Positions 15,983 through 25,128 of a DNA stretch of 64,000 nucleotides are shown here, piece after piece. The notes beneath the pieces were generated by a model that was not told where the DNA came from, ran no database searches, and worked only from the letters and a program-made list of their open reading frames with translations. How positions within the stretch are numbered: position 1 is the stretch's first letter; each line of letters starts with the position of its first letter. This stretch comes from Blautia sp. Marseille-P3087 (GTDB taxonomy: Bacteria > Bacillota > Clostridia > Lachnospirales > Lachnospiraceae): the NCBI RefSeq assembly GCF_900120195.1, contig NZ_LT635539.1:2778441-2842440 (forward strand), in the 5' to 3' direction. Position numbers and translations under genes: made by a program.

Positions 15983-17413
15983 ATGAGCAAAAAATATTTA
16001 ATGGGAATCGACGAAGGCTCCCAGAGCGCAAAAATTACTATTTTTGATATAGAAGGCAACATTGTATGCGAGGGAAAGGCTCCTCTTCGACCATACAATC
16101 TGCCAAAACCGGGATATGTAGAGCATCCGGATGATGACTGGTGGAATGCAATCTGTAAAGCAAGCAGGAACTGTATGGAAAAGTTCGAGGGAGATCCGAA
16201 GGATATCGTGGGAATCGGACTGTGTACGATTCGCTGCTGTCGGGCATATCTGAAAGAAGATGGCACACTGGCACAGCCGGCATTAAGCTGGATGGACATT
16301 CGCCTTTCACAGCCATATACACATGAGAATCCAGATGTAAAATATATTGTTGCATCTTCCGGATATATTACTCACAGACTGACCGGTGAGAAGAAGGATA
16401 CAATTGCCAATTATGAATATGGCTGGCCGGTAGATGTAGATAACTGGAAATGGTCAGATGATCCAGAAGCATATAAAGCGACCGGTATGCCAAGAGAAAT
16501 GTTGTTTGATCTTGTTATGCCGGGGGATATACTTGGTTATGTTACAGAAGAGGCAGCGAAAGCTACAGGGCTTCCGGTCGGAACACCGGTAGTTGCCACA
16601 TCCAATGACAAAGCAGTAGAAGGTCTTGGAACAGGCTGTATGGGAGATTCCACTGTTTGTATCTCACTTGGAACATATACATCGGCAATGATGGAGGGCA
16701 AAGAAAACTTAAAAGGTACCAGTTATGCATGGCCGAAATTTTCCTGCATGCCGAACAAATATCTTTATGACAGTAATGGAATCCGCCGCGGTATGTGGAC
16801 AGTAAGCTGGTACAGAGATATTCTTGGAGAAGGATATGCGAAGCTTGCAAAAGAACAGGGAATGTCCCCGGAGGAAGCTCTCGGCAGGGAAGCTGAAAAG
16901 GTACCGGTTGGAAGTGACGGTCTGATGACTGTTCTGAACTGGCTTGCAAATGTAGATGCACGTTACCAGAAGGGAATTATGATCGGCTTTGACGGACGTC
17001 ATACAAGAGGCCACATTTACCGTTCTATTCTGGAAGCAGTTGCGATGACAATGAAGCGTCATGTTACTGATATGTGCAATGAGGTAGGCACAACGATCAA
17101 TAAGCTGATCATTACAGGCGGTGGTTCCAACAGTGATCTGTTTATGCAGATTTTTGCAGATGTATTTGATATTCCGATAGTACGTAATGAAGTAAATGGC
17201 GCAGCAGGTCTTGGTTCGGCAATCTGTGCCGCTGTGGCAGCAAATGTATATGATTCTTTTGAAAGTGCAGTAGAACATATGGTAAGAATCAAAGATACAT
17301 TTACACCAATTGCTGAAAATGTGGAAATATACGAAAAGCTGCTTCCTGTATATTCTGAGATTACCGGATGCACAGATCCGATATTGAAAAAATCCTACGA
17401 GATTTTTGATTAA
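15983..17413 (+). CDS. FGGY-family carbohydrate kinase
   Basis: A 476-residue FGGY kinase with the N-terminal phosphate motif LMGIDEGSQSAKITIFD, a middle TVCISLGTYTSAMMEG, and the C-terminal adenosine motif LIITGGGSNSDLFMQIFADVFDIPI followed by GAAGLGSAICAAV. The catalytic Asp is probably in LSWMDIR or PVVATSNDKAVEGLGTG (the usual D is in GxxDxxxxxxG, read here as SNDKAVEGLG). It phosphorylates a ketose or polyol. The order transporter-SDR-kinase suggests import, oxidation and phosphorylation of a small polyol or sugar. It is not closely similar to the AraB-like kinase at 475. Confidence 0.85.
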   Translation: MSKKYLMGIDEGSQSAKITIFDIEGNIVCEGKAPLRPYNLPKPGYVEHPDDDWWNAICKASRNCMEKFEGDPKDIVGIGLCTIRCCRAYLKEDGTLAQPALSWMDIRLSQPYTHENPDVKYIVASSGYITHRLTGEKKDTIANYEYGWPVDVDNWKWSDDPEAYKATGMPREMLFDLVMPGDILGYVTEEAAKATGLPVGTPVVATSNDKAVEGLGTGCMGDSTVCISLGTYTSAMMEGKENLKGTSYAWPKFSCMPNKYLYDSNGIRRGMWTVSWYRDILGEGYAKLAKEQGMSPEEALGREAEKVPVGSDGLMTVLNWLANVDARYQKGIMIGFDGRHTRGHIYRSILEAVAMTMKRHVTDMCNEVGTTINKLIITGGGSNSDLFMQIFADVFDIPIVRNEVNGAAGLGSAICAAVAANVYDSFESAVEHMVRIKDTFTPIAENVEIYEKLLPVYSEITGCTDPILKKSYEIFD

Positions 17414-17448
17414 ACAAAGTACGGCTGAAAAAGTATGTAAGACAGAGA

Positions 17449-17480
17449 TAGGGATATGTTTAAAAACATATCCCTATTGA
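17449..17480 (+). terminator. Perfect stem-loop between the FGGY kinase and etfB
   Basis: ATAGGGATATGTTT (17450-17463) pairs perfectly with AAACATATCCCTAT (17466-17479). No U-run follows, so it may be an mRNA-processing or stabilising stem, or a weak terminator that lowers expression of the downstream etf genes. Confidence 0.6.
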
Positions 17481-17508
17481 TGTATAATGGATAAAAAAGG
17501 AGAGTTTT

Positions 17509-18312
17509 ATGAATATTTGTGTATGTGTGAAGCAGGTTCCGGATACTGCAGAAATACGAATTGATCCGGAAACAAACACATTGATCCGAAGTGGTGTTCC
17601 AAGTATTGTAAATCCATTTGATCTGTATGCACTGGAAACAGCTTTTCGGCTAAGAGAAGAAAAAGGTGGAAAAATCTGGATTATCAGTATGGGACCTGCA
17701 CAGGCGGAAAAAGCGGTAAGAGCATGTCTGGAGATGGGGGCAGATGAAGGAGTGCTTATTTCTGGCAGAGCATTTGGCGGATCGGATACCTTTTCAACTG
17801 GATATATTTTATCAGCAGGGATACGGGCAATAGAGGAAGCTGAAAATATAAAATTTGATCTGATCCTGTGTGGCAGACAGGCAATAGATGGAGATACGGC
17901 ACAGGTAGGACCGGAGCTTGCAGAGCATCTGGGAATATCTCAGATCACAATGGCGCAGAGAGTATTTTTTGAGGAAGAAAAAATAATAGTCCGGCGAAGC
18001 AGCAGGGAAGGGTATGATCTTATAACGACGGAGCTTCCGGCAGTGATTACGGTGCTGAAATCTGATATTCCTCCACGGTGCCCGACATTGAAAACAAAGT
18101 TGGTCGCAAGAAAAAAGACAGTAGTTGTTCTTGATGAGACAAAAATGAAGGGAATTGTACTGGAGCATTGCGGGCTGAAAGGATCGCCGACAAGGGTTAT
18201 CTCGACTTATGTGCCAACGGCAAAGAAAAACGGATATTTTATTGAAAATAAGGATGGACAGGCTGCGGTGGAAGAATTGATGGACAGACTGCAGAAAGAT
18301 GGGGTGTTTTAG
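17509..18312 (+). CDS. etfB: Electron-transfer flavoprotein subunit beta
   Basis: A 267-residue canonical EtfB: VCVKQVPDTAEIRID at the start, NPFDLYALETAFRLRE, LILCGRQAIDGDTAQVGPELAEHLGI (nucleotide-binding loop) and PAVITVLKSDIPPRCPTLKTKL. It binds AMP or, in bifurcating ETFs, FAD. It is followed 2 nt later by etfA. No acyl-CoA dehydrogenase is nearby, so this pair more likely serves the oxidases of the divergon. AAAGGAG precedes the ATG. A stem-loop separates it from the kinase gene. Confidence 0.93.
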   Translation: MNICVCVKQVPDTAEIRIDPETNTLIRSGVPSIVNPFDLYALETAFRLREEKGGKIWIISMGPAQAEKAVRACLEMGADEGVLISGRAFGGSDTFSTGYILSAGIRAIEEAENIKFDLILCGRQAIDGDTAQVGPELAEHLGISQITMAQRVFFEEEKIIVRRSSREGYDLITTELPAVITVLKSDIPPRCPTLKTKLVARKKTVVVLDETKMKGIVLEHCGLKGSPTRVISTYVPTAKKNGYFIENKDGQAAVEELMDRLQKDGVF

Positions 18313-18314
18313 AT

Positions 18315-19337
18315 ATGGATACATATAAAGGTATCTGGGTTTTTGTGGAAACAGAGCAGGGATATACGCAAAAAGTCAGCTACGAGCTTATCAGTAAGGG
18401 AAAGGCTTTGGCTGAAGAAAAGAAATGCCGGATGACAGCTGTTGTGATCGGGAGTGATATTGATGCAGTTGTAGGGGAAGCAGCAGCATATGGTGCAGAC
18501 CAGGTTATTGCCGTGGATGCTCCTGTCTATGAGTATTATTCTACGGACGGATATGCCGTAACCATGACGGAGCTGATCCGCAAATACAGGCCAGAAACGG
18601 TGCTGATCGGTGCGACTGATAATGGAAGAGATCTGGCTCCTCGCATTGCGTGTGCGCTTCAGACAGGACTGACAGCAGATTGTACGGGGATTGGAATTGA
18701 TGCAAAGACAGGCTGTATCGCATGGACACGCCCGACATTTGGTGGGAACCTGATGGCAACGATCATTTGTCCGACAGAGCGCCCCCAGATGGGAACAGTT
18801 CGTCCGGGAGTGTTTGCGACAGGCCTTTATGAAGAAGAGAAAAAAAGAAAAATACTTGAAAAGGAGGAATGTGAGGTAGAGCTTATCCGGGAGAAAGCGA
18901 GGATAACAGAGCGGCAAATCCGTACAAAATTACTGAAGCGGATAAAAGAAATCACAGAAACTGTAGAGCTTGAAGGGGCGGAGATCATTGTTGCCGGAGG
19001 AAAAGGAATCGGTGGTGAAGGGGGCTTCAGTGAACTTAGAAAATTTGCCGATTCAATAGGCGGTGTGATCGCCTGCAGCAGGGCAGTGGTGGAAGTTGGC
19101 TGGCTTCCGCAAAATTATCAGGTAGGGCAGTCAGGGAAAACGGTCAGCCCGAGGATATATTTTGCCATTGGAATTTCGGGAGCTGTTCAGCATCTTGCAG
19201 GTATAGCGGGAGCTGATACAGTGATTGCGGTAAATACGGATCCCGAGGCAGAAATATTTAAGCGGGCAGATTACGGAATTGTGGGAGACTATAAAGAAAT
19301 CTTGCCGATATTGAGCGAAAAAATAAAGAAAATTTGA
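18315..19337 (+). CDS. etfA: Electron-transfer flavoprotein subunit alpha
   Basis: A 340-residue EtfA. The N-terminal domain ends with WTRPTFGGNLMATIICP..RPQMGTVRPGVF. The C-terminal FAD domain shows IIVAGGKGIGGEGGFSELRKFA, VGQSGKTVSPRIYFAIGISGAVQHLAGI and VIAVNTDPEAEIFKRADYGIVGD. All flavin-contact motifs are intact, in contrast with the divergent alpha subunit at 10037. It completes the rightward operon. Its stop is 16 nt before hairpin repeat B', which fills the gap to glgX. Confidence 0.94.
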   Translation: MDTYKGIWVFVETEQGYTQKVSYELISKGKALAEEKKCRMTAVVIGSDIDAVVGEAAAYGADQVIAVDAPVYEYYSTDGYAVTMTELIRKYRPETVLIGATDNGRDLAPRIACALQTGLTADCTGIGIDAKTGCIAWTRPTFGGNLMATIICPTERPQMGTVRPGVFATGLYEEEKKRKILEKEECEVELIREKARITERQIRTKLLKRIKEITETVELEGAEIIVAGGKGIGGEGGFSELRKFADSIGGVIACSRAVVEVGWLPQNYQVGQSGKTVSPRIYFAIGISGAVQHLAGIAGADTVIAVNTDPEAEIFKRADYGIVGDYKEILPILSEKIKKI

Positions 19338-19352
19338 TAATTTTCTCCCCGT

Positions 19353-19711
19353 ACTTTATCTGGGGTAGCGGAACGCGGTCCCGGGGCTTCCCTGAGGTTC
19401 CGGAAATACAGGGAGGATGGTGGGGATTTCTCGATAACTGGCTGTAAAACAAAAACTCTGCACAAAGATTGTCTGACTTCTGCAAGAGTTCATGGAAGTA
19501 CTTTGAGATGGAATGTCTGCGTTATGTATCAAAAATATATTGTCTGAGCGTCAGCGAGTTATATATTTTTGATGCATGTATTTAGCAGACAGAACATATC
19601 ATTAGTACTTCCGGACTCTGAAGCCGTCAGCATATCTTGTGCAGAGTTATATTGTTTATAGCCCTTTATCGAATACTACACCATGAAGGCTGTATTTCCG
19701 GAAACAGGTCC
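19353..19711 (-). repeat. Long hairpin repeat B, copy 2 (359 nt)
   Basis: Same length as the copy at 3165-3523, with about 13 substitutions by eye, all in the outer arms. Its outer pairing near the arms (TTCCGGAAATACAG with CTGTATTTCCGGAA) is better than in copy 1. It exactly fills the space between the converging etfA and glgX genes, its last base being the first base of the glgX stop codon (TAG on the minus strand). The apical loop and internal-loop motifs are identical to copy 1. Confidence 0.9.
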
Positions 19712-21843
19712 TAATAATCTTTCCCTGTAAACACAGCCACGCTCCTCGGTCTCATCACAAAGCGGTGATCGATCCGCGCCGCTTCCTCATCCGGATAGCA
19801 GTATTTTCCATTGCCGTCACCGTAAGTGTTGACATTCAGATGCCATGCACCACGTCCGTGAAGGTCCGGAAGAGTGATAGTAACATCTTCCCAGAAAGTA
19901 TTGACCGCAATATAGATCAGATCATCGTGTCCTTTTTCCTTATCATATCCTGCAAAGCTTACACAGAATGTACGTGCATCACGCGGAATATCTGTCTTAT
20001 CAGCATTTACATTGTGTGTATGGATCGGATCCATGCCACAGACAGAAGTAGGAAGCTGTTTGTGGATGACAGGATGCTGTTTACGGAATGCAATCATAAA
20101 TTTGAAAAATTCAAACAAATCTCTATTCTTTTCCAGCATTCGCCAGTCAAGCCAGGAAGTAATATTGTCCTGACAGTAGCTGTTGTTGTTGCCAAATTTT
20201 GTATTGCCGAATTCATCTCCGGAAAGGAACATCGGCGTTCCGCGGCTGCACATCAGTACAGCACAGGCGTTGCGGATCATACGGCTGCGAAGTGCGAGCA
20301 CTTCCGGATCATCCGTGTCACCTTCCACACCACAGTTCCAGCTCCGGTTGTCGTCAGCACCATCGGTGTTGTTCCAGCCATTTGCCTCGTTGTGCTTTTC
20401 ATTATAGGAATAAAGATCATAAAGCGTAAATCCGTCATGGCAGGTAAGGAAATTGACACAGGAATTATAACCGGCATAATTACTGTGATTATGATCATAA
20501 AATCCTCCATAGAGATCTCCGGATCCGGAAATACTCCATGCGGCATCCCACGCATTCCAGCACTCACCCTTCAGAAAACTTCGAAGGGCATCTCTGTAAC
20601 GGCCATTCCATTCTGCCCAGCGGCCGCTTGCAGGGAAACTTCCTACCTGATAAAGTCCGCCGGCATCCCACGCTTCTGCAATCAGCTTGACATTGCTGAG
20701 GATCGGATCGTTTGCAAGAGTACGGAGAAGTGGGGGATTGTTCATTGGTGAACCATCTTCATTTCGTCCGAGGATACTTGCAAGATCAAAACGAAAACCA
20801 TCGACACGATAGTTGATCGTCCAGTAGCGTAAACATTCCAGAATGAGCTGCTGAACAACCGGATGGTTACAGTTCAGAGTGTTGCCACAGCCACTGAAAT
20901 TGTAATAATTTCCGTCTGGGGTGAGCATGTAATAAATGTTGTTGTCCAGTCCCTTGAAGCTGATGGTTTTGCCCTTTTCGTTGCCCTCCGCGGTATGGTT
21001 GAATACAACGTCCAGAATGACTTCAATACCGTTGGCATGAAGCTCACGAATCAGCGTCTTAAGCTCAGTGCCCTCCTGGTTGTGCTCATTGGCTGCCGCA
21101 TAGCTGCTGTTCGGTGCAAAGAATCCGACTGTATTGTAGCCCCAGCATTCGAGAAGCTGTTTGCCGTCAACAGTACGGGAATTCATGGTTTCGTCAAATT
21201 CAAAGATCGGCATGAGTTCTACCGCGTTGATCCCGAGTTCTTTAAGGTATGGGATTTTTTCCATCAGGCCGGAAAAAGTACCTCTGTGTCTGACACCCGA
21301 AGACGGATGATGTGTAAAATCACGAACATGTAATTCGTAGATGATCAGATCACAGAGCTCTTTTTTTGACTGTGGAGTATCACCCCAGTCAAAACGGTCG
21401 CGGACAACTCGTGCATGATAGTTGTGATCCCAGCGGATTCCCCACGTACGTTGTCCTGCGACAGCTTTTGCATAAGGATCCAGAAGGATATTGTTTTTGT
21501 CGAAGAGAAGCCCTTTTTCCGGACGATAAGGACCATCCACACGATATGCGTACTCAAATTCTTCGATGTTAAGTCCATAAACGATCATGGAATAGACATC
21601 ACCAATCTTGTAGGCATCCGGGAATGGAATGACGGCAAAAGGCTCTTCCTGTGCGCGGTGGAACAGAAGCAGTTCGCAGGAGGTTCCGCCGCAGGTATGG
21701 ATAGTAAAATTCACTCCGTTTTGAAGCGGAGTGGCTCCGTTCAGATCATAGATACCCGGGCGCACAGGAAATCCGGAGATTTCCGCCATTGGCACGGATT
21801 CATATGGATGATCGGATATAAATTTCTGATGATACGATTTCAT
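19711..21843 (-). CDS. glgX: Glycogen debranching enzyme, isoamylase type
   Basis: About 710 residues: an N-terminal CBM48 domain (about 20-120), then a GH13 barrel. Catalytic regions visible are VILDVVFNHTAEGN, GFRFDLASIL (nucleophile Asp), LIAEAWDAGGLY (acid/base Glu) and FLTCHDGFTLYD (stabilising Asp). It cleaves alpha-1,6 branches of glycogen limit dextrins in the cytoplasm. The ATG at 21843 has GGAG 6 nt upstream; an ATG at 21855 overlaps the uraA stop as TAATG. The two genes are translationally adjacent although their functions are unrelated. Confidence 0.93.
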   Translation of the reverse strand: MKSYHQKFISDHPYESVPMAEISGFPVRPGIYDLNGATPLQNGVNFTIHTCGGTSCELLLFHRAQEEPFAVIPFPDAYKIGDVYSMIVYGLNIEEFEYAYRVDGPYRPEKGLLFDKNNILLDPYAKAVAGQRTWGIRWDHNYHARVVRDRFDWGDTPQSKKELCDLIIYELHVRDFTHHPSSGVRHRGTFSGLMEKIPYLKELGINAVELMPIFEFDETMNSRTVDGKQLLECWGYNTVGFFAPNSSYAAANEHNQEGTELKTLIRELHANGIEVILDVVFNHTAEGNEKGKTISFKGLDNNIYYMLTPDGNYYNFSGCGNTLNCNHPVVQQLILECLRYWTINYRVDGFRFDLASILGRNEDGSPMNNPPLLRTLANDPILSNVKLIAEAWDAGGLYQVGSFPASGRWAEWNGRYRDALRSFLKGECWNAWDAAWSISGSGDLYGGFYDHNHSNYAGYNSCVNFLTCHDGFTLYDLYSYNEKHNEANGWNNTDGADDNRSWNCGVEGDTDDPEVLALRSRMIRNACAVLMCSRGTPMFLSGDEFGNTKFGNNNSYCQDNITSWLDWRMLEKNRDLFEFFKFMIAFRKQHPVIHKQLPTSVCGMDPIHTHNVNADKTDIPRDARTFCVSFAGYDKEKGHDDLIYIAVNTFWEDVTITLPDLHGRGAWHLNVNTYGDGNGKYCYPDEEAARIDHRFVMRPRSVAVFTGKDY

Positions 21844-21854
21844 TTTTGGCTCCA

Positions 21855-23105
21855 TTATAAGTCGTTAGTAAGATGTAATTTGTCAAGAATATAGAAAATA
21901 AGGCTCAGGATCATGGCAACCACACACGCAAGAACCATTCCTGTAAGTTTGACATTTCCGAGATTCAGTGCGATTCCGGAAAGACCGACGATGAAAACAA
22001 CAGAGGTCAGCGCGAGATTACGGGATTTGCTGTAATCTACCTGATTATCAACCAGCATACGCAGACCGGAAGTTCCGATCATACCATATAGCAGGAATGA
22101 AATCCCTCCGATAACAGGTCCCGGAATCGTGTTGATCAGGGCGGCAAGTTTACCGAGGAAGGAACAGCAGATGGAAAGAACTGCAGCGCCTCCGATAACC
22201 TGTACACTGTAGACTTTTGTCATTGCCATGACACCGATGTTTTCTCCGTATGTTGTAGTCGGTACGGAACCGAGACATCCGGAAAGTGTAGTGGAAAAGA
22301 AGTCTGCAAAAAGAGAACGGTGAAGTCCCGGATCTTTCAGAAGATCTTTGCCTACGATCTTGCTTGTTACGATCTGATGTCCGATGTGTTCGGAAGTTAC
22401 AAGAAGCAGTGCCGGAAGAATGGTAAGGATTGCTTCCAGATTAAATTTCGGTGCCTGAAAATTCGGAAGTGCAAAAAATGCAGCTTCTTTTACTGCAGTG
22501 AAATCAAGAATGCCACATGCAACTGCGGCAACATAACCTGCGATGATTGCAATCAGGATCGGAATAACGGACAGGAAACCGCGGAAAAGGATCTGGCCGA
22601 ATACAGCAACTCCCAGTGTGATCAGAAATACAATCACATTTTTCATATCAATACTTTCGTCCAGAAGACCGGCTGTGCTGGCAGCGCTTCCGGCAAGTTC
22701 CAGACCGATCAGTGCAACAACCGGTCCCATAGCTGCGGTCGGAAGAACAATGTCGATCCAGTTTGTTCCACACTGACGGATGATCAGCGCAACGATCATT
22801 CCACAGATACCGAGAACCACAAAACCGCCCAGCGCATACTGAAAACCGAATTTTGATGCAACCAGAAGTCCCGGTGACAGGAATGCAAAACTGGAACCCA
22901 GATATGCAGGTGCCTTGCCCTTTGTGATAAGAATAAATAAAAGTGTTCCGACACCGTTCATCAGAAGAACGATGGCCGGGTTGATCCCAAACATAAACGG
23001 AACCAGAACAGAGGCGCCGAACATGGCAAACATGTGCTGGATACTTAGGGGAATCAACAGATTAACAGGTACTTTGTCCTCTACTTGGATGATTTTTCTC
23101 TCCAC
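21855..23105 (-). CDS. uraA: Uracil/xanthine permease, NCS2 family
   Basis: A 416-residue protein with about 14 hydrophobic segments. It begins VPVNLLIPLSIQHMFAMFGASVLVPFMFGINPAIVLLMNGVGTLLF, matching UraA/PyrP. Other signatures are AYLGSSFAFLSPG, VALIGLELAGSAA, TSEHIGHQIVTSKIVGKDLLKDPGLHRSLFADF, and TTYGENIGVMAMTKVYSV (the NCS2 QN-region counterpart). It imports uracil with protons. A TATAAT lies about 60 nt upstream on the minus strand (near 23162). No pyrimidine attenuator was recognised. Confidence 0.92.
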   Translation of the reverse strand: MERKIIQVEDKVPVNLLIPLSIQHMFAMFGASVLVPFMFGINPAIVLLMNGVGTLLFILITKGKAPAYLGSSFAFLSPGLLVASKFGFQYALGGFVVLGICGMIVALIIRQCGTNWIDIVLPTAAMGPVVALIGLELAGSAASTAGLLDESIDMKNVIVFLITLGVAVFGQILFRGFLSVIPILIAIIAGYVAAVACGILDFTAVKEAAFFALPNFQAPKFNLEAILTILPALLLVTSEHIGHQIVTSKIVGKDLLKDPGLHRSLFADFFSTTLSGCLGSVPTTTYGENIGVMAMTKVYSVQVIGGAAVLSICCSFLGKLAALINTIPGPVIGGISFLLYGMIGTSGLRMLVDNQVDYSKSRNLALTSVVFIVGLSGIALNLGNVKLTGMVLACVVAMILSLIFYILDKLHLTNDL

Positions 23106-23337
23106 TTTACCCTCGCTTTCTTATCTGCTGAGTGCAGATAAACTCAAATTCCAGATAATTATAACACAGCGAGATCACTATGGGAAGTTGCTGTTCACAG
23201 GTAATCAGCAGGAACTTATTGACGGATTTTTCTTGAAAAATGAGAAGGGTATGATATAGTATTAAACGTGTATATTTATGGGTCTGACAGGGACAGGAAG
23301 GTATACAAATACTAAAGATTGTGAAGGAGATTTGCGC

Positions 23338-24426
23338 ATGATGAGCGTTCAAACAAAAGTTCAAAATCGGGGGACCGGCAGTGCCCGGGTAGAAATTTAT
23401 GATTGGCTGAGATTGGTTGCAACAATTTTTGTTGTTATTGGTCATAGTGCCTATTTGAGAATCCATACTACATTTGGAGGTGTTGCATATGCGTTGCCGG
23501 AAAACATTAATGCCGCATATTACTCTCCTGTAATGCAATTTTTTAGATATTTGTCCAGATGGGTATATGGATTTCATATGCCATTATTCTTTATGTTATC
23601 CGGTGCTGTATTGGCACTTAGACCGTTGGGAAGATTTGACGCTGTTGTTCAGTCAAAGATTAAAAGATTGATAATTCCATATTTTGTATATGGATGGCTG
23701 TTTATGTTACCAGTCAAATATATTGGTCACTTTTATAGTCGTGAGTCTGTTTTGCAGGCTATGCAAGGGCTTTTGTCCGGTCAGGATGCAGGGCATTTGT
23801 GGTTTTTAACAGCGTTATTCTGGTGTCTTATTATTTTTGTGCTTATAGAAAAAATAACCATAAAACTTGGCTGTGACAGTAGATATTTACTGCTGATGAT
23901 TGCGGGACTGATACAGCTGACATATAGCTATATACCGTTTGATGTGTTGAAAATGAAAACCGGACTGAGTTATATCTTCTGGTTTGCATTGGGATTTGTA
24001 TTTGAGAAGGAACGTCAGGAACGCGGATTATGGAATATTAAGAAAACGGTTCTTGCTTATATTATATTGACGGTAATAGAATTTGGCAGCAAAAGATATG
24101 GAATTCTTAATGAATTTTTTGTTATTCTTTGTGGATCTGTGCATACTTTCCTGTTGGCAGATATCTTATCAAGGATATTTAAAAATATTACAAAAACAAA
24201 AGGCTGGAAAATTGTTACAAGAAATCTGTTCTATATATATTTGTTCCATGATCCGCTTGAATATGTTGTTTTACGGTTGTTTATGGGACATAACTGGTTA
24301 TCATCAGCGCTGGGGTGTTATTCATATACATTTTGTAGAATAGTTGTTATATTTTTCATTTCACTTATAGGTGGAGAACTAATGACGCATATCAAGAAAA
24401 CAGCTGGAAAAATTCTGGCAAATTAG
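23338..24426 (+). CDS. Acyltransferase 3 family membrane protein
   Basis: About 362 residues and ten hydrophobic segments. The N-terminal motif RVEIYDWLRLVATIFVVIGHSAY carries the catalytic His typical of OafA/Wzx-like acyltransferases. PLFFMLSGAVLAL and KIKRLIIPYFVYGWLF follow, and AGHLWFLTALFWCLIIF supplies the usual WFL motif. Such proteins O-acylate cell-surface glycans. AAGGAG lies before the ATG at 23338; an upstream ATG at 23278 lacks a site. It stands alone between the uraA divergence and two terminators. Its G+C content looks lower than its neighbours, compatible with a transferred surface gene. Confidence 0.85.
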   Translation: MMSVQTKVQNRGTGSARVEIYDWLRLVATIFVVIGHSAYLRIHTTFGGVAYALPENINAAYYSPVMQFFRYLSRWVYGFHMPLFFMLSGAVLALRPLGRFDAVVQSKIKRLIIPYFVYGWLFMLPVKYIGHFYSRESVLQAMQGLLSGQDAGHLWFLTALFWCLIIFVLIEKITIKLGCDSRYLLLMIAGLIQLTYSYIPFDVLKMKTGLSYIFWFALGFVFEKERQERGLWNIKKTVLAYIILTVIEFGSKRYGILNEFFVILCGSVHTFLLADILSRIFKNITKTKGWKIVTRNLFYIYLFHDPLEYVVLRLFMGHNWLSSALGCYSYTFCRIVVIFFISLIGGELMTHIKKTAGKILAN

Positions 24427-24519
24427 ACTTTTTAAATTAAAAGGCTGGAAAAGTAAGTGTAACTTATTGACGAAATGTTGTTGCTTTTTTAAATAATTTA
24501 TATTATAATCATCAGTGTA

Positions 24520-24550
24520 AAAAGAATTTACCCTTCAAAAATTCTTTTTT
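24520..24550. terminator. A-rich/T-rich intrinsic terminator
   Basis: AAAGAATTT (24521-24529) pairs with AAATTCTTT (24538-24546), with a T6 run ending at 24550. The A-run upstream could let it act on either strand. Confidence 0.7.
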
Positions 24551-24585
24551 ACATAACCCCTTATTTAATTATTTATACTCCCCTT

Positions 24586-24622
24586 GAAAGGCCTGGTAGC
24601 TCCCCTACCGGGTCTTTCTCTT
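24586..24622 (+). terminator. Second intrinsic terminator after the acyltransferase gene
   Basis: AAGGCCTGGTAG pairs with CTACCGGGTCTTT around a CTCC loop and is followed by a pyrimidine-rich tail. The rest of the gap from 24427 to 24767 is A+T-rich, with no further gene seen. Confidence 0.7.
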
Positions 24623-24767
24623 TGCCATTTTATAATATAAAACAGAAATAGATAATATTGGAAAGACTAATATTATTTCGTAAAATTTTGAATAAACTTT
24701 CAAGTTCGAGGAACAATAACTGGTGTAATGAAGTTACACTACAAAATGAACCAGGAGGAATGTACAA

Positions 24768-24968
24768 ATGGCAAAAAATTATGAGAGTGAAAACAAGGCA
24801 AAAAACTATACGACTGATAAAACTTCCAACAGCAGAAATGCAATGGACAGCCAGAACTGCGGAAAAAACAGCTCAAAGAACGCTTCCAGAAACAGCTCAA
24901 AGAACAAAACTTCCAGCGCATATGATGCATACGACAAAACACAGGATGATTATTCTGACAGATACTAA
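24768..24968 (+). CDS. Small Asn/Ser/Lys-rich protein of unknown function
   Basis: A 66-residue, low-complexity, hydrophilic frame: MAKNYESENKAKNY, then repeated Asn-Ser-Ser-Lys-Asn units and a C-terminal acidic-aromatic tail (YDAYDKTQDDYSDRY). There is no signal peptide or membrane segment. AGGAGG lies 9-10 nt before the ATG, which supports translation. The composition recalls small spore-associated or DNA/RNA-binding clostridial proteins, but no family motif is recognised. It stands alone behind two terminators. Confidence 0.6.
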   Translation: MAKNYESENKAKNYTTDKTSNSRNAMDSQNCGKNSSKNASRNSSKNKTSSAYDAYDKTQDDYSDRY

Positions 24969-25128
24969 AGAAAATTGCAGGTAAGATTTTCCCTTCTTAT
25001 TAGAGAGGCTGACAGATGTCGGCCTCTTTTTCGGGTGCAAAAACCGGTTGACAGAGACTGAGGCAGCGGGCGGACCGGCACATATAAAACGACGGAGCCA
25101 TATGATAAATAAAAAAGGACGGTTTGTC

